Shown: one piece after another, positions 1-6,329 of the stretch
How positions within the stretch are numbered: the stretch's first letter is position 1
How the letters are laid out: each line of letters starts with the position of its first letter
NCBI GenBank assembly: GCA_016293155.1
Contig: JAEDEU010000025.1
Location: forward strand, 1 to 17,629
Length of the DNA stretch: 17,629 nucleotides
DNA from: Clostridiaceae bacterium
GTDB lineage: Bacteria; Bacillota; Clostridia; Oscillospirales; Butyricicoccaceae
Reading direction: 5' to 3'
Notes under the pieces: model-generated
What the model was told of the DNA's origin: nothing
Seen by the model: the letters and a program-made list of their open reading frames with translations, nothing else
Database searches by the model: none
Position numbers and translations under genes: made by a program

Positions 1-12
1 GGAGGTGATCGT

Positions 13-222
13 ATGCCGTTATCCATGGCGAATCCGGGCGAAACAAAGTACATCAAGAGAATCGGCGGGCGCGCAGACACCAGAAAGTTTCTGGAGGGTC
101 TGGGCTTTGTCGTCGGCGGAATGGTGACTGTGATTTCGGTCAACGGCGGGAACATGATCGTTCAGGTCAAGGATGCCCGAATCGCAATCAGTCGTGAAAT
201 GGCGAACAAAATCACCGTATAA
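13..222 (+). CDS. feoA: FeoA-family ferrous iron transport protein (first copy)
   Basis: This 69-residue protein has the size and composition of a FeoA SH3-like beta-barrel, a small cytosolic partner of the FeoB iron permease. The C-terminal half (GMVTVISVNGGNMIVQVKDARIAISREMANKI) matches the usual FeoA end, in which a small beta-barrel finishes with a conserved 'R-A-I-S-R-E-M-A' type strand. A GGAGGTGA ribosome site begins at base 1 and is followed by ATG at 13, so the start is secure although the window opens at the ribosome site. It is the first of two feoA genes; the second begins 13 bases after its stop, and feoB follows. I cannot see the operon promoter, which must lie upstream of the window. 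FeoA is thought to modulate FeoB GTPase or transport activity; the reason for paired FeoA proteins is not known from the sequence. Confidence 0.88.
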   Translation: MPLSMANPGETKYIKRIGGRADTRKFLEGLGFVVGGMVTVISVNGGNMIVQVKDARIAISREMANKITV

Positions 223-235
223 GGGAGGCATTGGC

Positions 236-457
236 ATGAGAACATTGAAGGACTGCAAGGTCGGTGAGACCGTCACCGTGGTGAAGCTGAACGGAACCGG
301 AGCAATCAAGCGCCGCATTATGGATATGGGCATCACCAAGCGGGTGAGTGTGTATGTGCGCAAGGTGGCTCCGCTGGGCGATCCGGTTGAGGTCACGGTG
401 CGCGGCTATGAGCTTTCTCTGCGCAAGGAGGACGCGCAGAATATTGAGGTGGAGTAA
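236..457 (+). CDS. feoA: FeoA-family ferrous iron transport protein (second copy)
   Basis: This is a 73-residue FeoA domain protein. It carries the typical FeoA pattern: 'L..C..G....V..L.G.G..KRRI.DMGI....V.V...APLGDPV.V.VRGYELSLR..DA..I.VE'. The PLGDP(V) turn and the RGYELSLR strand are family hallmarks and make this the more canonical of the two copies. A longer frame is open upstream, but the ATG at 236 is preceded by GGGAGG at 223-228, immediately after the stop of the first feoA, so 236 is the start. It is a cytosolic SH3-like partner of FeoB. The feoB gene starts about 90 bases downstream, after a short hairpin with a T-run that could tune the FeoA:FeoB ratio. Confidence 0.93.
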   Translation: MRTLKDCKVGETVTVVKLNGTGAIKRRIMDMGITKRVSVYVRKVAPLGDPVEVTVRGYELSLRKEDAQNIEVE

Positions 458-479
458 ACAATTTCATGGCGAAAACCGG

Positions 480-500
480 GCGGAATGGGCCGCTTTTTTT
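480..500 (+). terminator. Short hairpin plus T-run between feoA and feoB
   Basis: GCGG (480-483) pairs with CCGC (490-493) around a six-base loop, and seven T residues follow at 494-500. The stem is only four perfect base pairs, perhaps extendable by weak pairs, so it is probably a partial terminator or attenuator rather than a full stop. It lies in the roughly 90-base gap between the second feoA and feoB. Confidence 0.4.
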
Positions 501-512
501 CCGCTCTGTAAA

Positions 513-531
513 TTAGCATAAACTAAGTTAG
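513..531 (+). promoter_or_regulatory. Possible DtxR/IdeR-like metalloregulator box before feoB
   Basis: The 19 bases from 513 to 531 contain TTAG and CTAA spaced as in the DtxR/IdeR iron box. By eye, 12 of 19 positions agree with the consensus TTAGGTTAGCCTAACCTAA as I remember it. The site ends about 18 bases before the feoB ATG. No good -10/-35 pair accompanies it, so its role is uncertain. It could instead be chance in an AT-rich gap. Confidence 0.25.
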
Positions 532-548
532 AGGGAGTGACATTGGAC

Positions 549-2690
549 ATGAAAATCGCACTCGCAGGCAATCCGAACTGCGGCAAGACCACACTGTTCA
601 ACGCGCTGACCGGTGCCAATCAGTATGTGGGCAACTGGCCGGGCGTTACGGTGGAAAAGAAGGAGGGCAGACTCGGCGGACACAAGGACGTGACCCTGAC
701 CGACCTTCCGGGCATTTATTCATTATCGCCCTACACGCTGGAGGAGGTGGTCGCCCGGAATTATCTGGTGCACGAGCGTCCGGATGCGGTCATCAACCTG
801 ATTGACGGCACCAATCTGGAGCGCAATCTGTACCTGACCACCCAGCTGCTGGAGATGGGCATTCCGGTCGTGATCGCCATCAACATGATGGATCTCGTCC
901 GCAAGAACGGCGACATCCTGAACACAAAGGCGCTGTCCGACACGCTGCATGTGCCGGTCTTTGAGATTTCCGCGCTCAAAAAGCAGGGACTTTCCGAGCT
1001 GACGGCGGCGGCAGTCGAGGCGGCGCAGACAGGCGTTCGTAGTGCGCCGGCGCATACCTTCAGCGGCAGCATTGAGCACACGCTGGCGCACATCGAGGAG
1101 GCGGCGCTGCACGATCTTCCGGAGGAGCAGCAGCGCTGGTTCGCCGTCAAGCTGTTTGAGCGCGATGCCAAGGCGACCGCAGAGCTGAATATTCCGGCGG
1201 ATACGATGGCGCATATTGAAAACGACATCGCGCGCTGCGAGGAGGAGCTGGACGACGACGCGGAATCCATCATCACCTCTGCACGCTATGATTACATCGG
1301 ACGCATCATCGGCAGATGCTATAAGAAAAAGAACGCGAAGGCGGGCACGACCTCGGACAAAATTGACCGCATCGTGACCAACCGCATTTTGGCGCTGCCG
1401 ATCTTCGCGGTTGTCATCGGCATTGTATACTATATCTCCGTGACAACCATCGGCACCCTTGTGACCGACTGGACGAATGACGTATTTGCGGCGGAGATTT
1501 TACAGGGCAATACGGCGGCATTTCTGGAATCGGTCGGCTGTGCCGCATGGCTTCAGGGTCTGATCGTGGATGGCATCGTCGGCGGTGTGGGCGCGGTGCT
1601 CGGATTTGTGCCGCAGATGCTTGTGCTGTTCTTCTTCCTTTCCATGCTGGAGCAGTGCGGCTATATGGCGCGTGTCGCGTTCATTCTCGACCGTATTTTC
1701 CGCCGCTTCGGACTTTCCGGCAAGTCCTTTATCCCGATGCTGATCGGCACGGGCTGCGGCGTACCGGGTGTGATGGCGAGCCGCACCATCGAAAACGAGC
1801 GCGACCGCCGCATGACCATTATGACCACCACCTTTATTCCGTGTGGCGCAAAGCTCCCGATCATCGCACTGATCGGCGGCACGCTGTTCCACAACGCATG
1901 GTGGGTGGGTCCGCTCGCATACTTCATCGGCATTGCCGCCGTGATTTTCTCCGGTCTGATACTCAAAAAGACCGCAATGTTTGCCGGTGATCCGGCGCCG
2001 TTCGTCATGGAGCTGCCGGCATATCATCTGCCGACCATCGGCGCGACCGCCCGTTCCATGTGGGAGCGCGGCTGGAGCTTTATCAAGCGTGCGGGCACGG
2101 TGATCCTGCTCGCCTCCATCGTGATCTGGTTCCTGACCGGCTACGGCTTCACGGACGGCGCATTCGGCGCGGTGGAGGATTATGACCATTCTCTGCTGGC
2201 GATGATCGGCAATACCTTCGCATGGATCTTTGCACCGCTCGGCTTCGGCTCCTGGCAGCCGGCAGTTGCGACCATCCTCGGTCTGGTTGCAAAGGAGGAG
2301 GTTGTCGGCGCACTGGGCACCATTTTTGCCGTATCCGGCGACGCAATGGAGCTGGTGGATGCAGGCGATTTTGCCGGTCTGGCGGCGATTTCCGTACACT
2401 TCACCCAGGTTTCCGCAATGTCGTTTATATGCTTCAATCTGCTGTGCGCGCCGTGCTTCGCGGCAATCGGCGCCATCCGGCGTGAGATGAACAGCGGCAG
2501 ATGGACCGTATTTGCGGTCGGCTATCAGTGCGTGTTTGCTTACTGCGTCGCGCTGTGCGTCAATCAGCTGGGCAATCTGTTCGTATACGGCAGCTTCGGA
2601 ATCGGTACGGTCGTGGCAATCCTGCTGATTGCGCTTGCAGTGTATCTGCTCGTCCGTCCGGCGCGCGCACCAAAGGAGGTTCTGGCATGA
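549..2690 (+). CDS. feoB: Ferrous iron transporter FeoB
   Basis: FeoB is the GTPase-coupled inner-membrane permease for Fe(II). With the ATG at 549 the product has 713 residues, normal for the family. The N-terminal G domain shows G1 GNPNCGKT (7-14), switch I GNWPGVTVE (28-36), G3 DLPG (52-55) and G4 NMMD (112-115). A helical linker domain follows to about residue 270. The membrane domain then starts and carries the conserved gate segment GTGCGVPGVMASRTIENERDRR. An in-frame GTG at 537 exists, but GGAGTG at 534-539 is better used as the ribosome site for ATG 549. The stop overlaps the start of the next small gene (ATGA), so the two are translationally coupled. It acts with the two FeoA proteins upstream. 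In an anaerobe Fe(II) is the main soluble iron form, so this is probably the principal iron importer. Confidence 0.97.
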   Translation: MKIALAGNPNCGKTTLFNALTGANQYVGNWPGVTVEKKEGRLGGHKDVTLTDLPGIYSLSPYTLEEVVARNYLVHERPDAVINLIDGTNLERNLYLTTQLLEMGIPVVIAINMMDLVRKNGDILNTKALSDTLHVPVFEISALKKQGLSELTAAAVEAAQTGVRSAPAHTFSGSIEHTLAHIEEAALHDLPEEQQRWFAVKLFERDAKATAELNIPADTMAHIENDIARCEEELDDDAESIITSARYDYIGRIIGRCYKKKNAKAGTTSDKIDRIVTNRILALPIFAVVIGIVYYISVTTIGTLVTDWTNDVFAAEILQGNTAAFLESVGCAAWLQGLIVDGIVGGVGAVLGFVPQMLVLFFFLSMLEQCGYMARVAFILDRIFRRFGLSGKSFIPMLIGTGCGVPGVMASRTIENERDRRMTIMTTTFIPCGAKLPIIALIGGTLFHNAWWVGPLAYFIGIAAVIFSGLILKKTAMFAGDPAPFVMELPAYHLPTIGATARSMWERGWSFIKRAGTVILLASIVIWFLTGYGFTDGAFGAVEDYDHSLLAMIGNTFAWIFAPLGFGSWQPAVATILGLVAKEEVVGALGTIFAVSGDAMELVDAGDFAGLAAISVHFTQVSAMSFICFNLLCAPCFAAIGAIRREMNSGRWTVFAVGYQCVFAYCVALCVNQLGNLFVYGSFGIGTVVAILLIALAVYLLVRPARAPKEVLA

Positions 2691-2836
2691 TCGCAACCGC
2701 AGTCATCCTTGCGGTGCTGCTCGCCGCCGTCGTGCTGGCAGTGCGCAGTCTTTTCCGCAGCAAAGGCAGCTGTAGCTGCGGCAGCGGATGCAGCCATTGT
2801 GCAATGTCCGAACAGTGTCACTCCGACCGGCACTGA
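2687..2836 (+). CDS. FeoB-associated Cys-rich membrane protein
   Basis: This 49-residue peptide begins with one hydrophobic helix (about residues 3-19) and ends in a short cytosolic or exposed tail with five cysteines (29, 31, 35, 38, 44), pattern C-x-C-x3-C-x2-C-x5-C. It matches the small 'FeoB-associated Cys-rich membrane protein' family found after feoB in Firmicutes and Bacteroidetes. Some authors compare it with FeoC, although it lacks a winged helix. The ATG at 2687 overlaps the feoB stop by four bases, and an AAAGGAGG site at 2671-2678 lies just inside feoB. The cysteines could bind iron or an Fe-S cluster, but this is inferred. It is the last gene of the operon before a terminator. 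Confidence 0.88.
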   Translation: MIATAVILAVLLAAVVLAVRSLFRSKGSCSCGSGCSHCAMSEQCHSDRH

Positions 2837-2851
2837 CTTCTTTCTCAAATA

Positions 2852-2894
2852 GAAAAGGTATCCTGTTTCCAAGCTGGAACGGGATACCTTTTTT
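2852..2894. terminator. Bidirectional terminator between the feo operon and AraC regulator
   Basis: GGTATCC plus a TGTTTCC-type extension (from 2857) pairs with GGAAC and GGGATACC (2876-2888), with one wobble and one bulge. A run of six T follows on the + strand (2889-2894), and an AAAA run precedes the stem, giving a U-tract for the opposite strand. It sits between two convergent genes and can serve both. Confidence 0.85.
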
Positions 2895-2905
2895 GCGTCT
2901 GAATG

Positions 2906-3757
2906 TTACGGCTGTGCCGCGGCGCGGTTGAGCTTGCGGTATTCGCGCGGGCTCAGACCGACCTTTTTGGTGAACATATTGATAAAGCTGCTGCTGGTCT
3001 GGTAGCCGACGCGCTCTGCGATTTCGCCCACCGGCAGCGCGGAGTGCACAAGCAGCACCTGCGCCGCCTCGATGCGCAGCTTGATGAGGTACTCCGTCGG
3101 GGAATATCCGGTCTCGCGCTTAAAGAGATGGGAGAAATAGTACACGCTGTAATTGGATACGGCGGCGAGATCCTCCAGCGAAACCGACTCGCTCAGGTGC
3201 TCGTGCATATAGCGCGTGGTCTGCTCGATGACGCTGACATCGCGGTCCTGCGTGTGCTCCGGCGCGGCGAGCAGCGCGAGAATCTGATGGATGCGCTGTG
3301 CCTGATCGAACATGGTCTCGATGCGCTCCTGCTCGTAAAAATGCACCATGGAATGCAGCGCGTTGCCGATCTTGACATTGTTGTCGCGGCGGATCAGCGG
3401 CCCGTACTGATCCAGCAGATAGCGCGCGATCTCGTGCGCACCCAGCCCGGAGAAATTGATGTATACAAATTCCGCGCCGTCCTCCGTCTGATACCAGTGG
3501 TATTCCATGCCGTCGATCAGAACCAGATCGCCGACGCGCGCCGTGTAATCTCTGGAGCGGAAATGGAAGCGCATTGCACCGCGCTGTATGAACATCAGCA
3601 GAACGGATGGATAACCGCTGCGGTCGATGCGGTATTCGTTTGTGCAGTAGTAGTGACCGCACCAGGTCGGATAGCAGAGCATCTGCCGTGCGGTATCGTT
3701 CGGGGTAAAGGAAAAACAGGTAGACTGAGGCAGCACTCCGTGATCGGTAATTTTCAC
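2906..3757 (-). CDS. AraC-family transcriptional regulator
   Basis: This 283-residue protein has an N-terminal cupin-like effector domain (about 30-150, with PSVLLMFIQRGAMRFHFRSRDYTARVGDLVLIDGMEYHWYQ) and a C-terminal double helix-turn-helix of the AraC/XylS type (from about 193 to the end). The DNA-binding domain ends in the signature ...VGYQTSSSFINMFTKKVGLSPREYRK. A TTG at 3775 is in frame, but it overlaps the ribosome site AAAGGAG (3772-3766), so GTG at 3757 is chosen. It is divergent from the Gfo/Idh dehydrogenase gene at 4279 across a roughly 520-base control region, which is the usual place for an AraC-type activator and its target. Sugar, sugar alcohol or glycoside ligands are typical of this subgroup; the actual ligand is unknown. 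Confidence 0.92.
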   Translation of the reverse strand: MKITDHGVLPQSTCFSFTPNDTARQMLCYPTWCGHYYCTNEYRIDRSGYPSVLLMFIQRGAMRFHFRSRDYTARVGDLVLIDGMEYHWYQTEDGAEFVYINFSGLGAHEIARYLLDQYGPLIRRDNNVKIGNALHSMVHFYEQERIETMFDQAQRIHQILALLAAPEHTQDRDVSVIEQTTRYMHEHLSESVSLEDLAAVSNYSVYYFSHLFKRETGYSPTEYLIKLRIEAAQVLLVHSALPVGEIAERVGYQTSSSFINMFTKKVGLSPREYRKLNRAAAQP

Positions 3758-3795
3758 GCAGGGTTCTCCTTTCAAGGGAATTGGATAGTGCTTTT

Positions 3796-3824
3796 ATTTT
3801 AAACGATACGGTCGGGAAGCGCAA
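3796..3824 (-). promoter_or_regulatory. Promoter of the AraC-type gene
   Basis: On the minus strand TTGCGC (3824-3819) and TAAAAT (3801-3796) are separated by 17 bases, a reasonable SigA-type promoter. It would give a short leader before the GTG at 3757. The prediction is by eye. Confidence 0.5.
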
Positions 3825-3874
3825 GTGCAAAGCAGTGGAAAAAACAAAACGGATGTACGAAAAAATAGGCAAAA

Positions 3875-3953
3875 GCAAGAGCGCGCAATTGCACGGCAAG
3901 AGAGAACAAATTTGGAGAAATGCAAAGCAAAAAAGAGCAATTTACGGGCAAGA
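3875..3953 (+). promoter_or_regulatory. Candidate AraC-type operator: two pairs of GCAAGA half-sites
   Basis: GCAAGA occurs at 3875-3880, 3896-3901 and 3948-3953, and the near match GCAAAA at 3927-3932. Within each pair the boxes are 21 bp apart (two helical turns), and the pairs are displaced by 52 bp (about five turns). Around the second box of each pair, the 22-base segments 3885-3906 and 3937-3958 agree at about 16 positions. The last box ends seven bases before the -35 at 3961, where an AraC-family activator normally binds. The flanking AraC-type gene is the natural candidate for the binding protein; this is inference. Confidence 0.6.
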
Positions 3954-3960
3954 CAGAGTA

Positions 3961-3988
3961 TTTACATTTTTAGGTCGTGTGCTATAAT
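3961..3988 (+). promoter_or_regulatory. Strong promoter for the Gfo/Idh dehydrogenase
   Basis: TTTACA (3961-3966) and a perfect TATAAT (3983-3988) are spaced by 16 bases, and TGC directly before the -10 makes it an extended -10 promoter. Transcription should begin near 3995. This leaves a leader of about 285 bases before the ATG at 4279, unusually long for a simple metabolic gene. Confidence 0.8.
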
Positions 3989-4202
3989 AGAGCCATAACA
4001 AAGGAAGAAACACCGTGAAGAATGACAAAAAACGCGAAAATTGAAACGAAATAATCGAAAAATTACATGCCTGTTTGGCGGCAAAATGATTTGTAGGAAT
4101 GCGAAAAAACCGGCAACTTTTTCTCGAAGAAATCGGAGCGATTCCGCGTTGGGTCATGCAGCACAGTCAGAATCAAACAAAACCACACATCCAAACATTG
4201 CA

Positions 4203-4256
4203 CAGGCGGATCGCAAAAAAACACAATCCCAGCCGCCTGATTAAAAAAATTTTTTT
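4203..4256 (+). promoter_or_regulatory. Leader hairpin upstream of the dehydrogenase gene
   Basis: CAGGCGG (4203-4209) pairs perfectly with CCGCCTG (4233-4239) across a 23-base loop. An A7T7 segment follows at about 4243-4256, ending about seven bases before the AAAGGAAG ribosome site. The T-run starts ten bases after the stem and the loop is large, so it is not a classic terminator. It could be an attenuator or an mRNA-stabilising leader. The rest of the leader (3995-4202) is A-rich and shows only small hairpins, for example AATCG/CGATT at 4131-4143. I recognise no riboswitch. Confidence 0.35.
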
Positions 4257-4278
4257 AAAATGAAAGGAAGAGTAACTT

Positions 4279-5460
4279 ATGGGTAACATCGGTGAAAAGA
4301 AGATTGGCAGACCGTTCCGTTGGGGCATCGTCGGCGGCGGCAAGACCAGCCAGGTAGGCTACAAGCATCGTCTGGGCGCAATGCGCGACAACACCTCCTT
4401 CGTACTGACCGCAGCTGCATTCGACGTTGACTTCGAGCGCTGCAAGGAATTTGGCAGAAACCTGTGCATGGACGAGGATCGTCTGTACCCGGACTACCAG
4501 ACCATGTTCGCAGAAGAGGCAAAGCGTGAGGACGGCATCGAGGCTGTTGACATCGCTACCCCGAACTTCCTGCACTACGAGGCAACCAAGGCTGCTCTGG
4601 AAGCCGGCCTGCATGTTATCTGCGAGAAGCCGCTGTTCTTCGAGGTTGAGCAGGGCGAGGAGATCAAGAGACTCGCAGAGGAGAAGGGCAAGATCGTTTG
4701 CGTCACCTACGGTTTCTCCGGCTTTGAGCTGCTGCAGCAGATGCGCTCCATGGTTACTTCCGGCGCACTGGGCAAGATCAACATGATCGACCTGCGCTAT
4801 GCGCACGGCTTCGGCTGCGATCCGGAGGGCGACGTAAAGGCTGAGGGTCAGAAGTGGCGCGTAGACCCGAAGAAGGTTGGCCGTGCATTCGTTCTGGGCG
4901 ACCTGTCCACCCACACCTTCTACATGTCCCAGATGATCTGCCCGGATCAGAAGCTGAAGGAGGTTCTCTGCGACCGTCAGGCATTCGTCGGTTCCCGCTA
5001 CCCGCTGGAGGACAACGCTTACGTTCTGATGCGCTACGAGGACGGCGCTGTTGGCCGTATGTGGTGCTCTGCTGTCAACGCAGGCGACATGAGCTCTCAG
5101 CACATCCGCATCGTCGGCTCCAAGGCTTCCCTGGAGTGGAACGACATGCATCCGGATGTCCTGCACTATCAGATTCAGGGCGAGCCGGAGCAGATTCTGT
5201 ACCGCGGCATGGGCTACCTCGCTCCGGAGGCTCAGGAGGATGAGCGTCTGGGTGCTCTGCACTACACCGGTCTGATCGAGTCCTGGTCCAACCTGTACGG
5301 ACGCTTCGCAGTCGCAATGGATGCCAAGAATCGCGGCGACGAGGAGACCCTCAAAAATCTGGTTTACCCGGATCTGGAGCACGGCATCGACGGCATCAAG
5401 TGGATCAACGCTTGTGCTGAGTCCGCAGACAAGGGCGCTGTTTGGGTACCGTTCGAGTAA
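4279..5460 (+). CDS. Gfo/Idh/MocA-family NAD(P)-dependent dehydrogenase
   Basis: This 393-residue oxidoreductase has an N-terminal Rossmann fold with the dinucleotide motif GIVGGGKTSQVG (16-27), the family motif CEKP (115-118, catalytic Lys117), and a C-terminal sheet domain with the D-x3-H pair in GDLSTH (Asp208, His212). Members oxidise or reduce sugars, cyclitols or keto-glycosides with NAD(H) or NADP(H). The sequence shows it is a complete enzyme but not the substrate. An inositol or keto-sugar step is plausible because its promoter resembles that of iolG at 16600 (see findings). The start has AAAGGAAG at 4262-4269. Codon use differs from the neighbours (many GCT, GTT, ACC and AAC codons, almost no rare codons), which together with the strong promoter predicts very high expression. 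It is monocistronic, bounded by a terminator at 5491. Confidence 0.9.
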   Translation: MGNIGEKKIGRPFRWGIVGGGKTSQVGYKHRLGAMRDNTSFVLTAAAFDVDFERCKEFGRNLCMDEDRLYPDYQTMFAEEAKREDGIEAVDIATPNFLHYEATKAALEAGLHVICEKPLFFEVEQGEEIKRLAEEKGKIVCVTYGFSGFELLQQMRSMVTSGALGKINMIDLRYAHGFGCDPEGDVKAEGQKWRVDPKKVGRAFVLGDLSTHTFYMSQMICPDQKLKEVLCDRQAFVGSRYPLEDNAYVLMRYEDGAVGRMWCSAVNAGDMSSQHIRIVGSKASLEWNDMHPDVLHYQIQGEPEQILYRGMGYLAPEAQEDERLGALHYTGLIESWSNLYGRFAVAMDAKNRGDEETLKNLVYPDLEHGIDGIKWINACAESADKGAVWVPFE

Positions 5461-5490
5461 TTCACTCACATTTCATAGATTTTTGACAGA

Positions 5491-5517
5491 CCGGAGGAGG
5501 AACACCCCCTCCTCCGG
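5491..5517 (+). terminator. Hairpin terminator after the Gfo/Idh gene
   Basis: CCGGAGGAGG (5491-5500) pairs perfectly with CCTCCTCCGG (5508-5517) around a seven-base loop. The following T content is modest (TTCCGATCTTT), but the ten-pair GC stem directly after a stop codon supports a terminator. The 5518-5639 stretch beyond it holds no gene; it contains only a small AATTAC/GTAATT inverted repeat. Confidence 0.7.
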
Positions 5518-5639
5518 TTCCGATCTTTCCCGAAACGAAACAGCAGGGAAGTCTCTCCAATTACCTGCTGGTGTGTTCATGTAATTAGACCGGATTTTTT
5601 TGAAAAGTTTTACACTCTTTTACACCAACAAAACAGCAA

Positions 5640-5665
5640 GAGCACCCGCGATGGGTGCTCTTTTT
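5640..5665. terminator. Hairpin terminator between convergent transcription units
   Basis: GAGCACCC (5640-5647) pairs with GGGTGCTC (5653-5660) around GCGAT, followed by TTTTT at 5661-5665. On the + strand it is a textbook terminator and backs up the hairpin at 5491. For the minus-strand HAD gene, which stops at 5667, the U-tract is weaker (TTGCTGTTTTG). Confidence 0.8.
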
Positions 5666-5666
5666 G

Positions 5667-6317
5667 TCATATCTCTGCGTTTTGAATGGCGGCAAGCGCC
5701 TCCGGCAGACCGGAATAAATGCCGGCGCACAGGGCGCGCAGCTCGTCGGTCGGCTCGGAGAGATCAACCACCATTGCGGTGGTGCAGCCGGCAGCCGCGC
5801 CCGCGCGGATGCCGTTCGCGCCGTCCTCAAAGACGTAGCAATCCTCCGGCGCACAGCCGATCCGCTCCGCCGCCAGCAGGAAAATATCCGGAGCCGGCTT
5901 GCCGTGTGCGACCTCCTCGCCGCTGACCAGCGCGTCAAACCGGTCACGGATGCCCGCAAGAGCCAGATTGTGCTCGATCAGCTCCAGCCGGCTGCTGCTT
6001 GCGACCGCGGTCTTCACGCCGTGCGCGCGCAGGTAATCCAATATCTCACGAATGCCCGGCTTTTCCGGCACGGAGGTTTCCAGAATGCCGTCCACGCGGC
6101 TCAGACATGCCTGCATAAACGCATCGGCATCCACGTTCGGATAATACGCGCGGATGATGGCGCGCATGGTGTCGCCGTTCGAGCCGCACACCGCCTTGGG
6201 GAACTCCGGATCGGGCGTTTGACCGAACTGCTCCGCCAGAATCATCCAGCTTTCCCGGTACAGCCGCTCGGTGTCGAACAGCAGACCGTCCATATCAAAA
6301 ATTGCACCGTGTTTCAT
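5667..6317 (-). CDS. HAD-superfamily phosphatase / beta-phosphoglucomutase-like protein
   Basis: This 216-residue HAD subfamily IA hydrolase has motif I FDMDGLLFDTE (Asp8 nucleophile, Asp10), motif II SSS (107-109), motif III Lys140 in HGKPAPD and motif IV ED (164-165) in the sequence EDGANG. The cap domain lies between motifs I and II. Such enzymes hydrolyse sugar phosphates or, in the beta-PGM branch, isomerise glucose-1-phosphate. I cannot separate these, but a sugar-phosphate phosphatase is the safer reading. The start follows the ROK regulator stop by 12 bases, with GTGAGGA overlapping that stop as the ribosome site, so the two form an operon. Placement with a sugar-responsive regulator hints at sugar-phosphate detoxification or inducer control, which is inference. 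Confidence 0.88.
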   Translation of the reverse strand: MKHGAIFDMDGLLFDTERLYRESWMILAEQFGQTPDPEFPKAVCGSNGDTMRAIIRAYYPNVDADAFMQACLSRVDGILETSVPEKPGIREILDYLRAHGVKTAVASSSRLELIEHNLALAGIRDRFDALVSGEEVAHGKPAPDIFLLAAERIGCAPEDCYVFEDGANGIRAGAAAGCTTAMVVDLSEPTDELRALCAGIYSGLPEALAAIQNAEI

Positions 6318-6329
6318 GTCAAAAAATCC

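Noticed and set aside
537..548. GTG at 537 as feoB start
   Set aside because: The GTG lies inside the likely ribosome site. ATG 549 has proper spacing and begins directly with the conserved MKIALAGNPNCGKT.
4041..4244. 67-codon basic frame upstream of the Gfo/Idh gene
   Set aside because: It would need a TTG start, has no ribosome site, and its composition reflects A-rich leader sequence.
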